Below, piece after piece: positions 33,436 through 42,664 of a DNA stretch of 64,000 bases. The translations under genes and the position numbers were made by a program. The notes below the pieces were generated by a model. The model worked only from the letters and a program-made list of their open reading frames with translations. It was not told where the DNA came from and did not search any database. Source of the DNA: Glaciihabitans arcticus (GTDB lineage: Bacteria > Actinomycetota > Actinomycetes > Actinomycetales > Microbacteriaceae); assembly GCF_004310685.1 (NCBI RefSeq), contig NZ_SISG01000001.1, positions 558,001 through 622,000 of the forward strand, given 5' to 3'. The first letter of the stretch is position 1. Every line of letters starts with the position of its first letter.

Positions 33436-34920
33436 TCAGCCGGCCGGCGTCAGCAGCAGGGCAGGAGCCCACTCGGGCAGCTGCATGATGCCGAAGACGC
33501 TCGCACCGACGACCGCGATGAAGAGCACGAGCGGCCAGGCGCCGCCCTTGGACTGGCGAGCCGTGAAGATCATGCGGGCGACGAAATAGCCGACCGGGGT
33601 CAGGATCATCCAGGCGGCGGATGCGGCGCGCGCGTGTCCAGCGCGGATCAGCTCGCTGCGGTCACGCGCCGCAAGGGCGAAGGACACGAGCGTCGCGACG
33701 GCTACTATGCCGACCTGCGCGAAGCGCGAGTAGAACTCCGGGTAGAACAGCACGATGCCCACTCCGACGCCCACCATGAGTAGTGGCAGCAGCGCGATGA
33801 GCCAGGCGGCGGCGGTGTAGGTGCGGGCGGGCTTCAGATCGGTGCCCTTGCGGACCTCCGGGATCATGGCGAACGGCTGGTAGCTGGAGCCCAGGCCGGG
33901 TGCGGACAGTGTCGTACCCGAGAAGCCCAGCGCGGGAGTGGTCGTCGGCACCGCGAAAGCGGCGGTCTCGGGAACACGGTAGGCCGGTACGAGCGCGACG
34001 GGCGCCTCGAGCAGCGAGACGGCGCTCGGCCAGGTCGGTGCGAGCGCAGAGACGGAGGGTGCGGTGACCGCTGGAGCCACAACCGGCGGCGCGGCTGCGG
34101 GAGCGGGCGCGAGGAGGTCGTTGCTGAGACCCTGGGTGAACGCGGCCAGCGTCGCGGCGCGAGAGGCCGCGACCGAGATCTCCTCCTCCGTCGACATCGT
34201 CGGCGACGCGGCGCCGTAGTCGGCACGGTCGTAGGCGATACCGAGCGCGGAGGACTGGGTAGCGAGGTCGAGGGCGCGCTGAGCGCGGGGACGGCTCGAC
34301 TGCGGAAGGGAGGTGCCCTCAGGAGGCGTAGCGATGCCGCTGTGGCCCTGTACGACAGGACGGTGCGCCTGGGGGGCCACCGGAGCGGCGGATGGCACGG
34401 GGGTCGAGAGCACAGGGGTCGATAGCACAGGGGCGGGCGTGGGCGCGAGAGCGAGGCGTACGTCGGCGGCGGGCAGCGCGGCGACTCCCGGGCCTGGCAG
34501 GTGAGCCAACGACGGGTATGCGGGGCTCGCCGGCGGTGCGGCCGGTGCGGTCTGGAACGCTGACGAGGTCTGTACGCCGTAGCTGGGCGCGACGGGCGCA
34601 TCCGGAGCATAGGCGGGAAGGCTGCTGATGCCGTACTGGCCCTGGCTGGCGACAGGCGGTGGTGCCGTGGCGAGCATGGTCGGCATGGGAGACGGTGCTG
34701 CGCTGTAGGCGGGGGCCGGCGCGGGAGTGGGCGCGTATGAGGCGTCACCGACGACGCTCAGGCGGGGCGGGTTGCTGCCGCTGGGGGCGAGCTCGCTGGT
34801 CCAGTCGGCGCCGTTGAACCATCGCTGGTGCGGGCGACCGTCGGGGTCGGGGTACCATCCCGGTGCCATTGCACCGGAAGAAACCGCTCCGGAAGACGCT
34901 GCTGCTGAGGATGCTGACAT
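33436..34920 (-). CDS. DUF2510-domain membrane protein, Ala/Pro-rich linker (copy A)
   Basis: This 494-residue protein has an N-terminal DUF2510 motif (APGWYPDPDGRPHQRWFNGADWTSE). A long Ala/Pro/Ser-rich, disordered linker of about 330 residues follows, and then four C-terminal membrane segments (AAWLIALLPLLMVGVGVGIV, FAQVGIVAVATLVSFALAA, and two more up to the last 20 residues). DUF2510 is a short actinobacterial domain of unknown role, often at the N terminus of membrane proteins. I chose the ATG at 34920; a TTG seven codons upstream is possible. A paralogue with the same layout lies just upstream, so the two arose by duplication. Confidence 0.8.
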   Translation of the reverse strand: MSASSAAASSGAVSSGAMAPGWYPDPDGRPHQRWFNGADWTSELAPSGSNPPRLSVVGDASYAPTPAPAPAYSAAPSPMPTMLATAPPPVASQGQYGISSLPAYAPDAPVAPSYGVQTSSAFQTAPAAPPASPAYPSLAHLPGPGVAALPAADVRLALAPTPAPVLSTPVLSTPVPSAAPVAPQAHRPVVQGHSGIATPPEGTSLPQSSRPRAQRALDLATQSSALGIAYDRADYGAASPTMSTEEEISVAASRAATLAAFTQGLSNDLLAPAPAAAPPVVAPAVTAPSVSALAPTWPSAVSLLEAPVALVPAYRVPETAAFAVPTTTPALGFSGTTLSAPGLGSSYQPFAMIPEVRKGTDLKPARTYTAAAWLIALLPLLMVGVGVGIVLFYPEFYSRFAQVGIVAVATLVSFALAARDRSELIRAGHARAASAAWMILTPVGYFVARMIFTARQSKGGAWPLVLFIAVVGASVFGIMQLPEWAPALLLTPAG

Positions 34921-35119
34921 GGCGGCGGCCGACTCTTTCAAACTCGGGTAAGGCGAAAGGGAATCAACGGGGGTTCACCGAGGCTCGAAAACCTTCGATG
35001 CAGTGAGTATTGACACCCAAGCGGGGGGACTCGGGTGATGACTCATGATGGCACACCGATGCCCTTAATTCGTTACCAATGTGAAAAAAGTTTTGGCGAG
35101 TTTTCGGGGGTACAAAAAT

Positions 35120-35155
35120 GGTGCGGCGCGGGGCTCGAAAGCCACCGCGCCGCAC
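35120..35155 (-). terminator. Rho-independent terminator of the DUF2510 copy B gene
   Basis: GGTGCGGCGCGG and CCGCGCCGCACC form a perfect 12-bp outer stem, extended by GGCT-CGAA-AGCC with one bulged A. Read on the minus strand, the stem is followed by ATTTTTG. It ends the transcript of the gene at 35182-36441. Bases 34921-35119 beyond it are AT-richer than the rest and should hold the copy A promoter, though no clear -35/-10 pair is visible. Confidence 0.82.
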
Positions 35156-35181
35156 CGGGAAAATGCTGGTCAGGGATGAAC

Positions 35182-36441
35182 CTAGTTGCTCATGCCCCAG
35201 ACGCCCCAGTCAGTGACCTGCCAGGAGACCCAACCGTTCTTACGCTCAAGGCTGACCTTGATGTCGTACTTCTGGCCGGAGGCGGTTGCCGTTCCCTTGC
35301 AGGTGACGCTCTCGGAGATGAGCAGCGGCGGCGAGGGCGGGCAGTCGACGGTCATGGCCGAGCGGCTGATCAGGAAGGCGTCATCGGCGACCGACTGCTC
35401 GATCTGGCTAGAGAACATGGCCGGCAGAAGGGCGATGATGAGACCCGGGATGGCCACGGCCGACGCGATGTGCAGTGCGCCGAGGCCGAACCAGACGAGA
35501 ACCGGGCCGATACCGTGACCGGTCTCGCGGATGCTCGCACGAGCGCGCATCAGCAGGTAGACGGGAGCGGTGAGAGCAGCCCAGCCCCAGTGTGCGGGAC
35601 GGTCGTGACCCGCACGCGAGAGTGCGCGGTGGTCGGCGAACGCGAGGCCGATGACGATGAAGTACGGAACGACGAGGATGCCGACGAACACGGCCAGGTT
35701 GCTTCCCATACCGAAGGCGGTCAGGAACAGCAGGCTCAGTACCAGCTGGAACAACGGCACCATGGCGATCATCCACGCGGGACCGCTGCTGACGCGGGCC
35801 TTGGCGCCGGTGGCCTCCATGTTGAGCAGCTCTGCCGTGACGATCGGGGTGCGAGCGCGGGCCGCGCGGCGGTCCGTCTTCGTTCCGAACAGGTTGTCGA
35901 GCGAGTTCTCGGTCGCAGCCATGAGCAGCGGTGAGGCTGCGGAGCTGGAGTCGAACAGCGAGCCGAACGACGGCGTCAGCTTGACGACGTGCTCTGCCTC
36001 GGCGTCGGGCGTGTACAGCGACTGTGCGGTTGCGGCGGCCGGCTCGGGGGAAGCAGGCGTCTCGAACACATCAGCGGCGGGCGCGGCGGCACCGAAGGGT
36101 GCGCCGGCGGGAGCTGCGTCGAAGATCGAGGCGATCGGGTCGGGCTCGTCGATCTTGGTGAACGCACGCGGCGGCTCGAGCTCACGAAGAGTCTCGGCGG
36201 TCGGTGCGACAGTCTTCACGGGCTCGCGGTCGTCGCGTGCTCGCTCACGTTCGCGCTCTTCGCGACGCGTGGGCAGCTCGTCGTCGGCCCAGGCGAACTT
36301 GGTGTCCTGCATGACCATCGGCTGGCGCGCGGCAGAAGTCTGCTCGGTCCAGGCGTGGTTGTTCCACCAGCGGAGCTGCGGGAGGCCCAGAGGATCCGGG
36401 TACCAGCCAGCGGGAGCGCCAAAAAGGTCATCTTGAGACAC
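35182..36441 (-). CDS. DUF2510-domain membrane protein with C-terminal DUF4333-like domain (copy B)
   Basis: This 419-residue protein has an N-terminal DUF2510 motif (APAGWYPDPLGLPQLRWW), an acidic/Arg-rich linker and four membrane segments (MIAMVPLFQLVLSLLFLTAF, AVFVGILVVPYFIVIGLAFA and two more). The C-terminal extracellular region (VDCPPSPPLLISESVTCKG) has the two-cysteine pattern of DUF4333. The GTG at 36441 has an AGGGG site at a good distance. It is the upstream member of a pair with copy A but has its own terminator. The role is unknown; cell-envelope function is inferred. Confidence 0.8.
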   Translation of the reverse strand: MSQDDLFGAPAGWYPDPLGLPQLRWWNNHAWTEQTSAARQPMVMQDTKFAWADDELPTRREERERERARDDREPVKTVAPTAETLRELEPPRAFTKIDEPDPIASIFDAAPAGAPFGAAAPAADVFETPASPEPAAATAQSLYTPDAEAEHVVKLTPSFGSLFDSSSAASPLLMAATENSLDNLFGTKTDRRAARARTPIVTAELLNMEATGAKARVSSGPAWMIAMVPLFQLVLSLLFLTAFGMGSNLAVFVGILVVPYFIVIGLAFADHRALSRAGHDRPAHWGWAALTAPVYLLMRARASIRETGHGIGPVLVWFGLGALHIASAVAIPGLIIALLPAMFSSQIEQSVADDAFLISRSAMTVDCPPSPPLLISESVTCKGTATASGQKYDIKVSLERKNGWVSWQVTDWGVWGMSN

Positions 36442-36458
36442 GATATTTTCCCCTCGCC

Positions 36459-36492
36459 TGAAAGTGTGTTCTTTCAAGTCCCCATGAGTATA
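36459..36492 (-). promoter_or_regulatory. Promoter and dyad upstream of the DUF2510 copy B gene
   Basis: On the minus strand TATACT (36487-36492) is a good -10 box. Just downstream, TGAAAG-N6-CTTTCA (36459-36476) forms a perfect 6-bp dyad in the early transcribed region before the AGGGG ribosome site. It may be an operator or a 5' hairpin. No good -35 box is seen. Confidence 0.4.
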
Positions 36493-36614
36493 TTGAGCCG
36501 CACTCCCGTAGCGCATCCCCGCCGAGCCAAGTCGCACACCCCCATTCCCGGGGGTATCCCGGCAACAATGCCTCGGCTGGTGCGCGACCGATTCGGGGGT
36601 CTAGAGTCGTCGCA

Positions 36615-37760
36615 GTGGACATCCAGCTCATGGTCGCGCTAGTCATTGCACTGGCTCTCGTTTTCGACTTCACCAACGGCTTCCATGACACGGCGAACGC
36701 CATGGCCACTCCAATCGCCACGGGTGCCCTCAAACCGAAGACCGCCGTGCTCATCGCTGCGGTGCTCAACTTCGTCGGCGCCTTCCTCAGTACCGAGGTC
36801 GCCAAGACCATCTCCGGCGGGCTCATCCGCGAGGGCGAGGGCGGGATCCAGATCACGCCCGAGCTCATCCTCGCCGGTCTGATCGGTGCGATCGTCTGGA
36901 ACCTCGTGACCTGGCTGCTCGGCCTGCCTTCCTCATCGAGCCACGCCCTGTTCGGCGGACTGATCGGTGCCACGATCGTCGGCGCCGGCATCGGGGCGAT
37001 CGACGGGGGAGTCGTCGTCTCCAAGATCCTCATCCCGGCACTGCTCGCTCCTCTTACTGCGGGGCTCGTCGCCTTCGTCGTCACCCGCATCGCGTTCACC
37101 ATCACCAAGAAGCGCGAGCGCGACGGGTTCAAGAAGGGGCAGATCTTCACCTCGTCGCTCGTCTCGCTCGCCCACGGCACGAATGACGCCCAGAAGACGA
37201 TGGGTGTCATCACCCTGACCCTCATCGCGGCGAATATGCAGGATGCCGGCACCGGACCCGCGTGGTGGGTCATCCTGGTCTGCGCACTGGCGATCGCGGC
37301 GGGCACGTATTCCGGCGGCTGGCGCATCATCAAGACGTTGGGCCGCGGCATCACCGACGTCGAGCCCGCCCAGGGCTTCGCGGCCGAGGCGGCGACGACG
37401 GCCACGATCCTCGCCTCGACGCATCTCGGCTTCGCGCTCTCGACCACCCAGGTCGCCTCGGGTTCGGTCATCGGCACGGGTATCGGCCGCAAGGGGGCCT
37501 CGGTGCGCTGGCGGACCGCGGGGCGTATCGCGCTCGGCTGGCTCATCACAATTCCCGCAGCGGGAGCGGTGGGAGCGCTGGCTGCGTTCATCGCGAGCTT
37601 CGGACTCGTCGGCGTGATCATCGACGTCGCCCTCGCGGTCGCGACCATCCTGTTCATCTTCCTGCGCTCGCGCCGCAGCAGGGTCGACGCCAACCACTTC
37701 CACCAACCCGAGCCCGGAGCCTTCGTGCGACCGAAGCCGAAGAAGAAGGCGAACCGCTGA
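36615..37760 (+). CDS. Low-affinity inorganic phosphate transporter, PiT family
   Basis: This 381-residue membrane protein has the duplicated PiT signature: FDFTNGFHDTANAMATPIAT at the N terminus and SLAHGTNDAQKTMGV in the second half. It carries metal phosphate by proton symport across the inner membrane. About ten hydrophobic segments surround a short central loop (KKRERDGFKKGQ), and the C-terminal tail is rich in Lys/Pro. The GTG at 36615 is the likely start. The next gene overlaps by one base (TGATG). Confidence 0.93.
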   Translation: MDIQLMVALVIALALVFDFTNGFHDTANAMATPIATGALKPKTAVLIAAVLNFVGAFLSTEVAKTISGGLIREGEGGIQITPELILAGLIGAIVWNLVTWLLGLPSSSSHALFGGLIGATIVGAGIGAIDGGVVVSKILIPALLAPLTAGLVAFVVTRIAFTITKKRERDGFKKGQIFTSSLVSLAHGTNDAQKTMGVITLTLIAANMQDAGTGPAWWVILVCALAIAAGTYSGGWRIIKTLGRGITDVEPAQGFAAEAATTATILASTHLGFALSTTQVASGSVIGTGIGRKGASVRWRTAGRIALGWLITIPAAGAVGALAAFIASFGLVGVIIDVALAVATILFIFLRSRRSRVDANHFHQPEPGAFVRPKPKKKANR

Positions 37761-37972
37761 TGATCGACTGGCTCGCATTCGTCACGGTGGTCGTGGTGTC
37801 CCTCGTCGCCGCCTCCGTGGTCGTGACCCTGTTCTCGCTGGCGCTGCGCCTGGGTGACGGAACAGAACCGTGGCGACGCGGCGCATCCATCGCCCTCTAT
37901 ATTCTGTGCGGCGCATTTGTGCTGTTCGGCATCTATCTGATCGTGCCCGCGCTGCACACCGTGGGACAGTAG
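37760..37972 (+). CDS. Small two-TM protein coupled to the PiT transporter
   Basis: This 70-residue protein has two membrane segments (WLAFVTVVVVSLVAASVVVTL and SIALYILCGAFVLFGIYLI) joined by a short charged loop (RLGDGTEPWRRG). The ATG overlaps the PiT stop by one base, so it is translated together with the transporter. It may be an accessory subunit; I know no family. Confidence 0.72.
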   Translation: MIDWLAFVTVVVVSLVAASVVVTLFSLALRLGDGTEPWRRGASIALYILCGAFVLFGIYLIVPALHTVGQ

Positions 37973-38036
37973 TTCCACAAAGCTTGCTTTCGCCCACCCG
38001 GCGCAAGAAGACTGGCAGTCAAAGGAGACTGAATAC

Positions 38037-39506
38037 ATGACGACGCACGCGCCACAAGCGCAGCACGATCCCACAGCCACCCGCACCGAGAGCGACTCGC
38101 TGGGTTCCCAGCAGATACCGGCCTCCGCCTATTGGGGGGTGCACACGGCCCGGGCGCTCGAGAATTTTCCGATCACGCGCCGCGCCATCACCAACTACCC
38201 CGACCTGATCACCGCCCTGGCGCGGGTCAAGCAGGCGGCGGCCCGAGCGAATGCCGAAATCGGTGTGCTCGAACAGGCGAAGGCCGACGTGATCGAGCGG
38301 GTCTGCATCGAGATCGTCGAGGGCGCGCTGCACAAAGAATTCTGCGTCGGGGTGATCCAGGGCGGTGCCGGCACCAGCACGAACATGAACACGAACGAGG
38401 TGATCGCGAACCGCGGCCTTGAGCTTATGGGCTTCGAGCGCGGCGACTACGCCCACCTGCACCCGATCGACGATGTGAACCGCAGCCAGAGCACCAACGA
38501 CGTGTACCCGACCGCGATCAAGCTCGCCATGGTGTTCGGGGTGCAACGCCTGCTCGCCGAGCACAAGCTGCTGACGGCCGCGTTCGCCGCGAAGGGCGCG
38601 GAGTTCAACGACATCCTCAAAATCGGTCGTACGCAGCTGCAGGATGCCGTTCCCATGACCCTCGGCCAGGAATTCCGGGGGTTCGCGCACACCCTCTCCG
38701 AGGATTACGACCGGCTGGGTGAGGTCATCCCGTGGCTCAATGAGATCAACATGGGTGCGACAGCGATCGGCACGGGCATCACCGCCGACCCGCGCTACGC
38801 CGAGGCCGTGCGCAAGCACCTCGTCGAGGTGACCGGTATCGAGATGGAGACTGCCCCCGACCTGATCGAGGCGACCTCGGATGCCGGCATCTTCATGACG
38901 CTGAGCGGAACCCTGAAGCGCGCCGCGGTCAAACTGTCGAAGATCTGCAACGACCTGCGCCTGCTCTCGAGCGGTCCGCAGGCTGGATTCGGCGAGATCA
39001 ACCTCCCGCCGCGCCAGGCGGGCTCGTCGATTATGCCCGGCAAGGTGAACCCGGTGATCCCCGAAGTCGTCAACCAGGTCGCCTTCAGCGTGATCGGTGC
39101 GGATGCGACGGTCACCGCGGCCGCGGAAGCCGGCCAGTTGCAGCTCAACGCTTTCGAGCCGGTGATCGCCCACTCGATCCTGCAGTCGCTCGCCTGGATG
39201 ACGAAGGCCTGCTACACCCTACGGGTGAACTGCATCGACGGGATCACGGCCAACACCGCGCGCCTCTCGATGCAGGTCGAGTCGTCCGTGGGAGTGGTGA
39301 CAGCTCTCACGCCGTACATCGGCTACTCGGCCTCGGCGACGCTCGCGCACACGGCACTCACAACGAATGCGTCGATCGCCGACCTCGTGGTGTCGTCGGG
39401 CCTGATGACGCTCGAGGACGTGCAGCGCGTGCTGGCGCCGGAGCGGCTAAGCGGCATGGTGCCGATCACGTCGGCGATCATGCTGCCCAAGCTGCCCGAA
39501 GGCTAA
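38037..39506 (+). CDS. aspA: Aspartate ammonia-lyase
   Basis: AspA converts L-aspartate to fumarate and ammonia. The 489-residue protein has the fumarase/aspartase superfamily signature GSSIMPGKVNPVIPE (active-site Ser loop), GGAGTSTNMNTNEVIANR and the TQLQDAVPMTLGQEF segment. The start YWGVHTARALENFPIT is of the aspartase rather than fumarase type. A good AAAGGAGA site precedes the ATG. It ends 3 bp from the 3' end of the next gene on the other strand. Confidence 0.93.
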   Translation: MTTHAPQAQHDPTATRTESDSLGSQQIPASAYWGVHTARALENFPITRRAITNYPDLITALARVKQAAARANAEIGVLEQAKADVIERVCIEIVEGALHKEFCVGVIQGGAGTSTNMNTNEVIANRGLELMGFERGDYAHLHPIDDVNRSQSTNDVYPTAIKLAMVFGVQRLLAEHKLLTAAFAAKGAEFNDILKIGRTQLQDAVPMTLGQEFRGFAHTLSEDYDRLGEVIPWLNEINMGATAIGTGITADPRYAEAVRKHLVEVTGIEMETAPDLIEATSDAGIFMTLSGTLKRAAVKLSKICNDLRLLSSGPQAGFGEINLPPRQAGSSIMPGKVNPVIPEVVNQVAFSVIGADATVTAAAEAGQLQLNAFEPVIAHSILQSLAWMTKACYTLRVNCIDGITANTARLSMQVESSVGVVTALTPYIGYSASATLAHTALTTNASIADLVVSSGLMTLEDVQRVLAPERLSGMVPITSAIMLPKLPEG

Positions 39507-39509
39507 AAC

Positions 39510-40085
39510 TTACGGGCGGTCGTCGGGCTCGTCGGTCTCGAGCGCGTTGTCACGAGCCGTTCCGGCGGCGGTGACAGCGCGGTCGACGGCGTCCTCGCCC
39601 ATGCCGCGCAGGTCCTTCGAAGTCTTCACGACCGAGTCGCGCACGTCGCCGGCGACGTCGGTGGCTTTCGCTGCCACGTTCTTCGCGGTGGCCGAGGTTT
39701 TCGACGCGACGTCCTTGGCAGTCGCGCTCGTCTTCGCGGCGACGTCCTTGGCGACCTCGGACGTCTTGCCGGCGACGTCCTTCGCGACGTCTGAGGTCTT
39801 CGTGGCGACGTCGCGGGCGACCTCGCTGGTCTTGCTCGCGACGTCCTTGGCGGCGTCGGCGATCACTCCGGGTGCCGCTTTGGCGGCCGCTTCCGCACGC
39901 TCGCGGATGATCGGAGCCTGCTGTCGGGCGTAGGCCTCGACATCGCGGCGGGCACGAGCGACGCGGGGATTCTCCCACAGCTCGTTCGCCTTGGCCTTGA
40001 GGGTGTCGTACTTCTCGCGCCCGGCGCGGGCTCCGAGCACGTATCCGGCGGCGAGACCAACAAGGAGCAGCATCTTGGGGTTCAT
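39510..40085 (-). CDS. LEA-like 11-mer repeat protein with N-terminal membrane anchor
   Basis: This 191-residue protein starts with one hydrophobic segment (MNPKMLLLVGLAAGYVLGARAG), like YtxH-type stress proteins. A helical, charged region follows, then seven tandem 11-residue units at about residues 79-155 of the type AKDVASKTSEV. This is the Lys/Asp-Ala 11-mer pattern of group-3 LEA proteins, which form amphipathic helices on drying. The ATG at 40085 has an AAGGTGG site; a GTG three codons upstream is possible. The role is inferred: membrane-tethered desiccation or freezing protection. The N terminus resembles other actinobacterial proteins of unknown function. Confidence 0.8.
   Translation of the reverse strand: MNPKMLLLVGLAAGYVLGARAGREKYDTLKAKANELWENPRVARARRDVEAYARQQAPIIRERAEAAAKAAPGVIADAAKDVASKTSEVARDVATKTSDVAKDVAGKTSEVAKDVAAKTSATAKDVASKTSATAKNVAAKATDVAGDVRDSVVKTSKDLRGMGEDAVDRAVTAAGTARDNALETDEPDDRP
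39621..39851 (-). repeat. Seven 33-bp tandem repeats coding the 11-mer units
   Basis: Seven in-frame 33-bp units encode AKDVASKTSEV, ARDVATKTSDV, AKDVAGKTSEV, AKDVAAKTSAT, AKDVASKTSAT, AKNVAAKATDV and the diverged AGDVRDSVVKT. The nucleotide units are similar but not identical, with synonymous changes, so the array is old and selected for protein pattern. Confidence 0.85.
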
Positions 40086-40139
40086 GCGTTCCACCTTAGT
40101 TTTGATGCGTGGGGTGTGCAGCGTTCGTACAGGCGAGTG

Positions 40140-42575
40140 TCAGCTTGGAGTCTCGAGTGTGACGTCCGCCACCGTCTTGTCGGCGCGCAGGCCACGCCAG
40201 CTGGCCTGGCGCAGGCGTCCGGTGGGAGTCCACTCCGCGAACTCCACCTCGCCCACGAGCTTCGGGGTGACCCAGTGCGCGTCGCGGGCGTCGGCACCGG
40301 GAACGTCGCTCACGGGGCTGGTAGCACGCTGCATCCGGGCAAGGCGGCCACGCAGGTCGTCGAGCTCCTTCTCGGTGAATCCCGTGCCCACCCGGCCGAT
40401 GTAGCGCAGGCCGTCCTTCTCGGGGATGCCGAGCAGAAGCGACCCGACCCGATGCGAGCGGTTGCCCGCGCCGGGCCGCCAGCCCACAACGACGACCTCC
40501 TGGCTGCGGTGGTGCTTGATCTTGACCCAGTCATCCGATCGTCGACCCGGGCGGTAGACGGCGTCGCGGCGCTTCGCCATCACGCCTTCGAGTTTCAGCT
40601 CCCGGCTCGAGGCGATGGCCGAGTCGAGGTCGCCCTCGAACGCCGGTGGCACCCGGATGGCCCCCCGCTCCGTCACCGCGTCGAGCAGTGCCGCGCGGCG
40701 CTCGTCGTAGCTCTCGCCGACGAGGGATTCCCCGTTGCGCTCGAGGATGTCGAACACAAAGAGGTGGGCGGGCGTCGACTCGCGCGCCTTGGTGATCTCC
40801 GCCTTCTTCGTGAGCTTGGCGCGCGACTGCAGTCGCGAGAAGTCCGGGCGCCCGGCCTTGTTCAGCGCGACGATCTCCGCATCGAAAATCGCGTCCCCGT
40901 CGATCGCCTCCGCGAGCTCGTCGAACTCGGGCCAGGCGGCGGTCAGGTCGTTGCCGTTGCGGCTGAGCAGCCGCACCGTGCCGTCCCGCACCTCGGCGAT
41001 GGCGCGGTAGCCGTCCCACTTCATCTCGAACGCCCAGTCCTTCTCGTGACGCAGAGTCTGCGCGGTGCCGAGCGTCGCGAGCATGGGGGAGGGTGGGGCC
41101 TTGGTCGCGCGCTTCTTCGACGGGACCTTTTTCGGCGGGGGAGCGTGGTGCGGCTCATCGGCATCCGCCATCAGATGGATGAGCCAGTTATTGCTTGAAT
41201 GGGCACCGCCGGCACGCCCGTTCCCACCGGTGTGGATGAGCGCGTAGCGGTGGCTGCCGTGCTTCTCGCCGTGCAGGGTCGCGATGACCTCCTCGCCGTC
41301 ACGCCACTTCTCCAGTTCGTAGGTGCCCGAATCCCAGATGGTGACTTCTCCCGCGCCGTACTCGCCCTTCGGGATGGTTCCCTCGAAACTGCCGTACTCG
41401 AGCGGGTGGTCCTCGGTCTGCACGGCGAGGTGGTTGGTCTTGCGGTCGGTCGGCACGTTCTTCGGTATGGCCCAGCTCACGAGCACTCCGTCGTGCTCGA
41501 GCCGGAAGTCGTAGTGCAGCCGGCGCGCGTGGTGTTCCTGAATGACGAAGCTCTGCCCATCGGTCGGCTCGGCGGCGTCGGCCGGAACCGGCTCGGGCGT
41601 CTTCGACCCGTCGCGCATCGAGCGGTACTTCTCCAGTCGGTCGAAGCCGGCCATACGCTGCTCGGTCGGTTCGAGCGCGCCGAGGTGTCCCGCGGTGAGC
41701 CCGGCGAGCGGGTCGCCACGCCGCTTCACTCGCGCGAGCACCTGCTCCATGTCGAGGTGCTCGAGATCCTTACTCGCGAGCTCGCGCCAGGTGCGTGGGG
41801 CCGCGACCATGGGCCGCTCGCGTCCGCGCAGCGAGTACGGCGTGATGGTCGTTTTGTTGCCGTTGTTCTGGCTCCAGTCGACGAGTACCTTGCCGTCGCG
41901 CAGGGTCTTCTTCATGTCGCTCACCACGAGGTCGGGATGATCCGCCTCGAGCGCGCGGGCCAGTTCGTGCGCGACGGCGCTCACCGCGGCCGAGTCCTGC
42001 TTGCCGTCCAATGCCGCATACAGGTGGATGCCCTTGCTCCCGCTCGTCACGGGCATCGGGTCCAACCCCATCCCGGTCAGTATCGCGCGCGCGAGTCGGG
42101 CTACCTCCGCGCACTCGGCGAGCCCCGCACCCTCGCCGGGGTCGAGATCGAGTACGAGGCGGTCGGGATTGTGGCGCACCCCGGTACGGCCGAACTGCCA
42201 TTGCGGAACGTGGATCTCGAGCGCAGCGATCTGGGCCAACCAGGTCAGGGTGGCGAGGTCGTTGACGAGCGGGTACTCGTTGGAGTGGTCCTTGTGCTCG
42301 ATCTCGCGCCGCTTCACCCATCCCGGAGTCGAATCGTCGAGATTCTTCTGGAAGAACATGTCCCCGGGTTTGCTCGCCGTGCCGACCCCGTGCACCCAGC
42401 GTTTGCGGGTGGCCGGGCGGTTGGTGGAGTGCGGCAGCAGCACCGGGGCGATGCGAGCGTAGTAGTCGATGACATCGCGCTTGGTGGTTCCGGTGGCCGG
42501 GTACATCACTTTGTCGAGGTTGGTGAGCCTGAGTCGATGCCCGTCGACTTCTACCATTTCGCCCTTGTCCGCCAT
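40140..42575 (-). CDS. ligD: NHEJ DNA ligase LigD (polymerase-phosphoesterase-ligase)
   Basis: LigD seals double-strand breaks with Ku. The 811-residue protein has three domains in mycobacterial order. The N-terminal AEP-type polymerase has the metal motif LVLDLDPGEG (Asp near 143 and 145). The central 3'-phosphoesterase (about 340-470) starts FVIQEHHARRLHYDFRLEHDG with the catalytic His/Asp. The C-terminal ATP-dependent ligase has the nucleotidyl-lysine motif FEMKWDGYRAI (Lys near 519). I chose ATG 42575; the 22 residues upstream of it lack similarity. Ku lies divergently 89 bp away, so both can share a control region. Confidence 0.95.
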   Translation of the reverse strand: MADKGEMVEVDGHRLRLTNLDKVMYPATGTTKRDVIDYYARIAPVLLPHSTNRPATRKRWVHGVGTASKPGDMFFQKNLDDSTPGWVKRREIEHKDHSNEYPLVNDLATLTWLAQIAALEIHVPQWQFGRTGVRHNPDRLVLDLDPGEGAGLAECAEVARLARAILTGMGLDPMPVTSGSKGIHLYAALDGKQDSAAVSAVAHELARALEADHPDLVVSDMKKTLRDGKVLVDWSQNNGNKTTITPYSLRGRERPMVAAPRTWRELASKDLEHLDMEQVLARVKRRGDPLAGLTAGHLGALEPTEQRMAGFDRLEKYRSMRDGSKTPEPVPADAAEPTDGQSFVIQEHHARRLHYDFRLEHDGVLVSWAIPKNVPTDRKTNHLAVQTEDHPLEYGSFEGTIPKGEYGAGEVTIWDSGTYELEKWRDGEEVIATLHGEKHGSHRYALIHTGGNGRAGGAHSSNNWLIHLMADADEPHHAPPPKKVPSKKRATKAPPSPMLATLGTAQTLRHEKDWAFEMKWDGYRAIAEVRDGTVRLLSRNGNDLTAAWPEFDELAEAIDGDAIFDAEIVALNKAGRPDFSRLQSRAKLTKKAEITKARESTPAHLFVFDILERNGESLVGESYDERRAALLDAVTERGAIRVPPAFEGDLDSAIASSRELKLEGVMAKRRDAVYRPGRRSDDWVKIKHHRSQEVVVVGWRPGAGNRSHRVGSLLLGIPEKDGLRYIGRVGTGFTEKELDDLRGRLARMQRATSPVSDVPGADARDAHWVTPKLVGEVEFAEWTPTGRLRQASWRGLRADKTVADVTLETPS

Positions 42576-42664
42576 GCCTCGATGGTTCTCCTGCTGACCG
42601 GCGAATTGCCAGTGTTCTGCGGCAGCTCTGGCGCAACTCACGGTTTCAGGAAAATACTGGAGTC

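Noticed and set aside
36428-38086. 552-codon open frame on the minus strand
   Set aside because: It is antisense to the PiT transporter and its coupled small gene; the translated sequence is low-complexity and without motifs.
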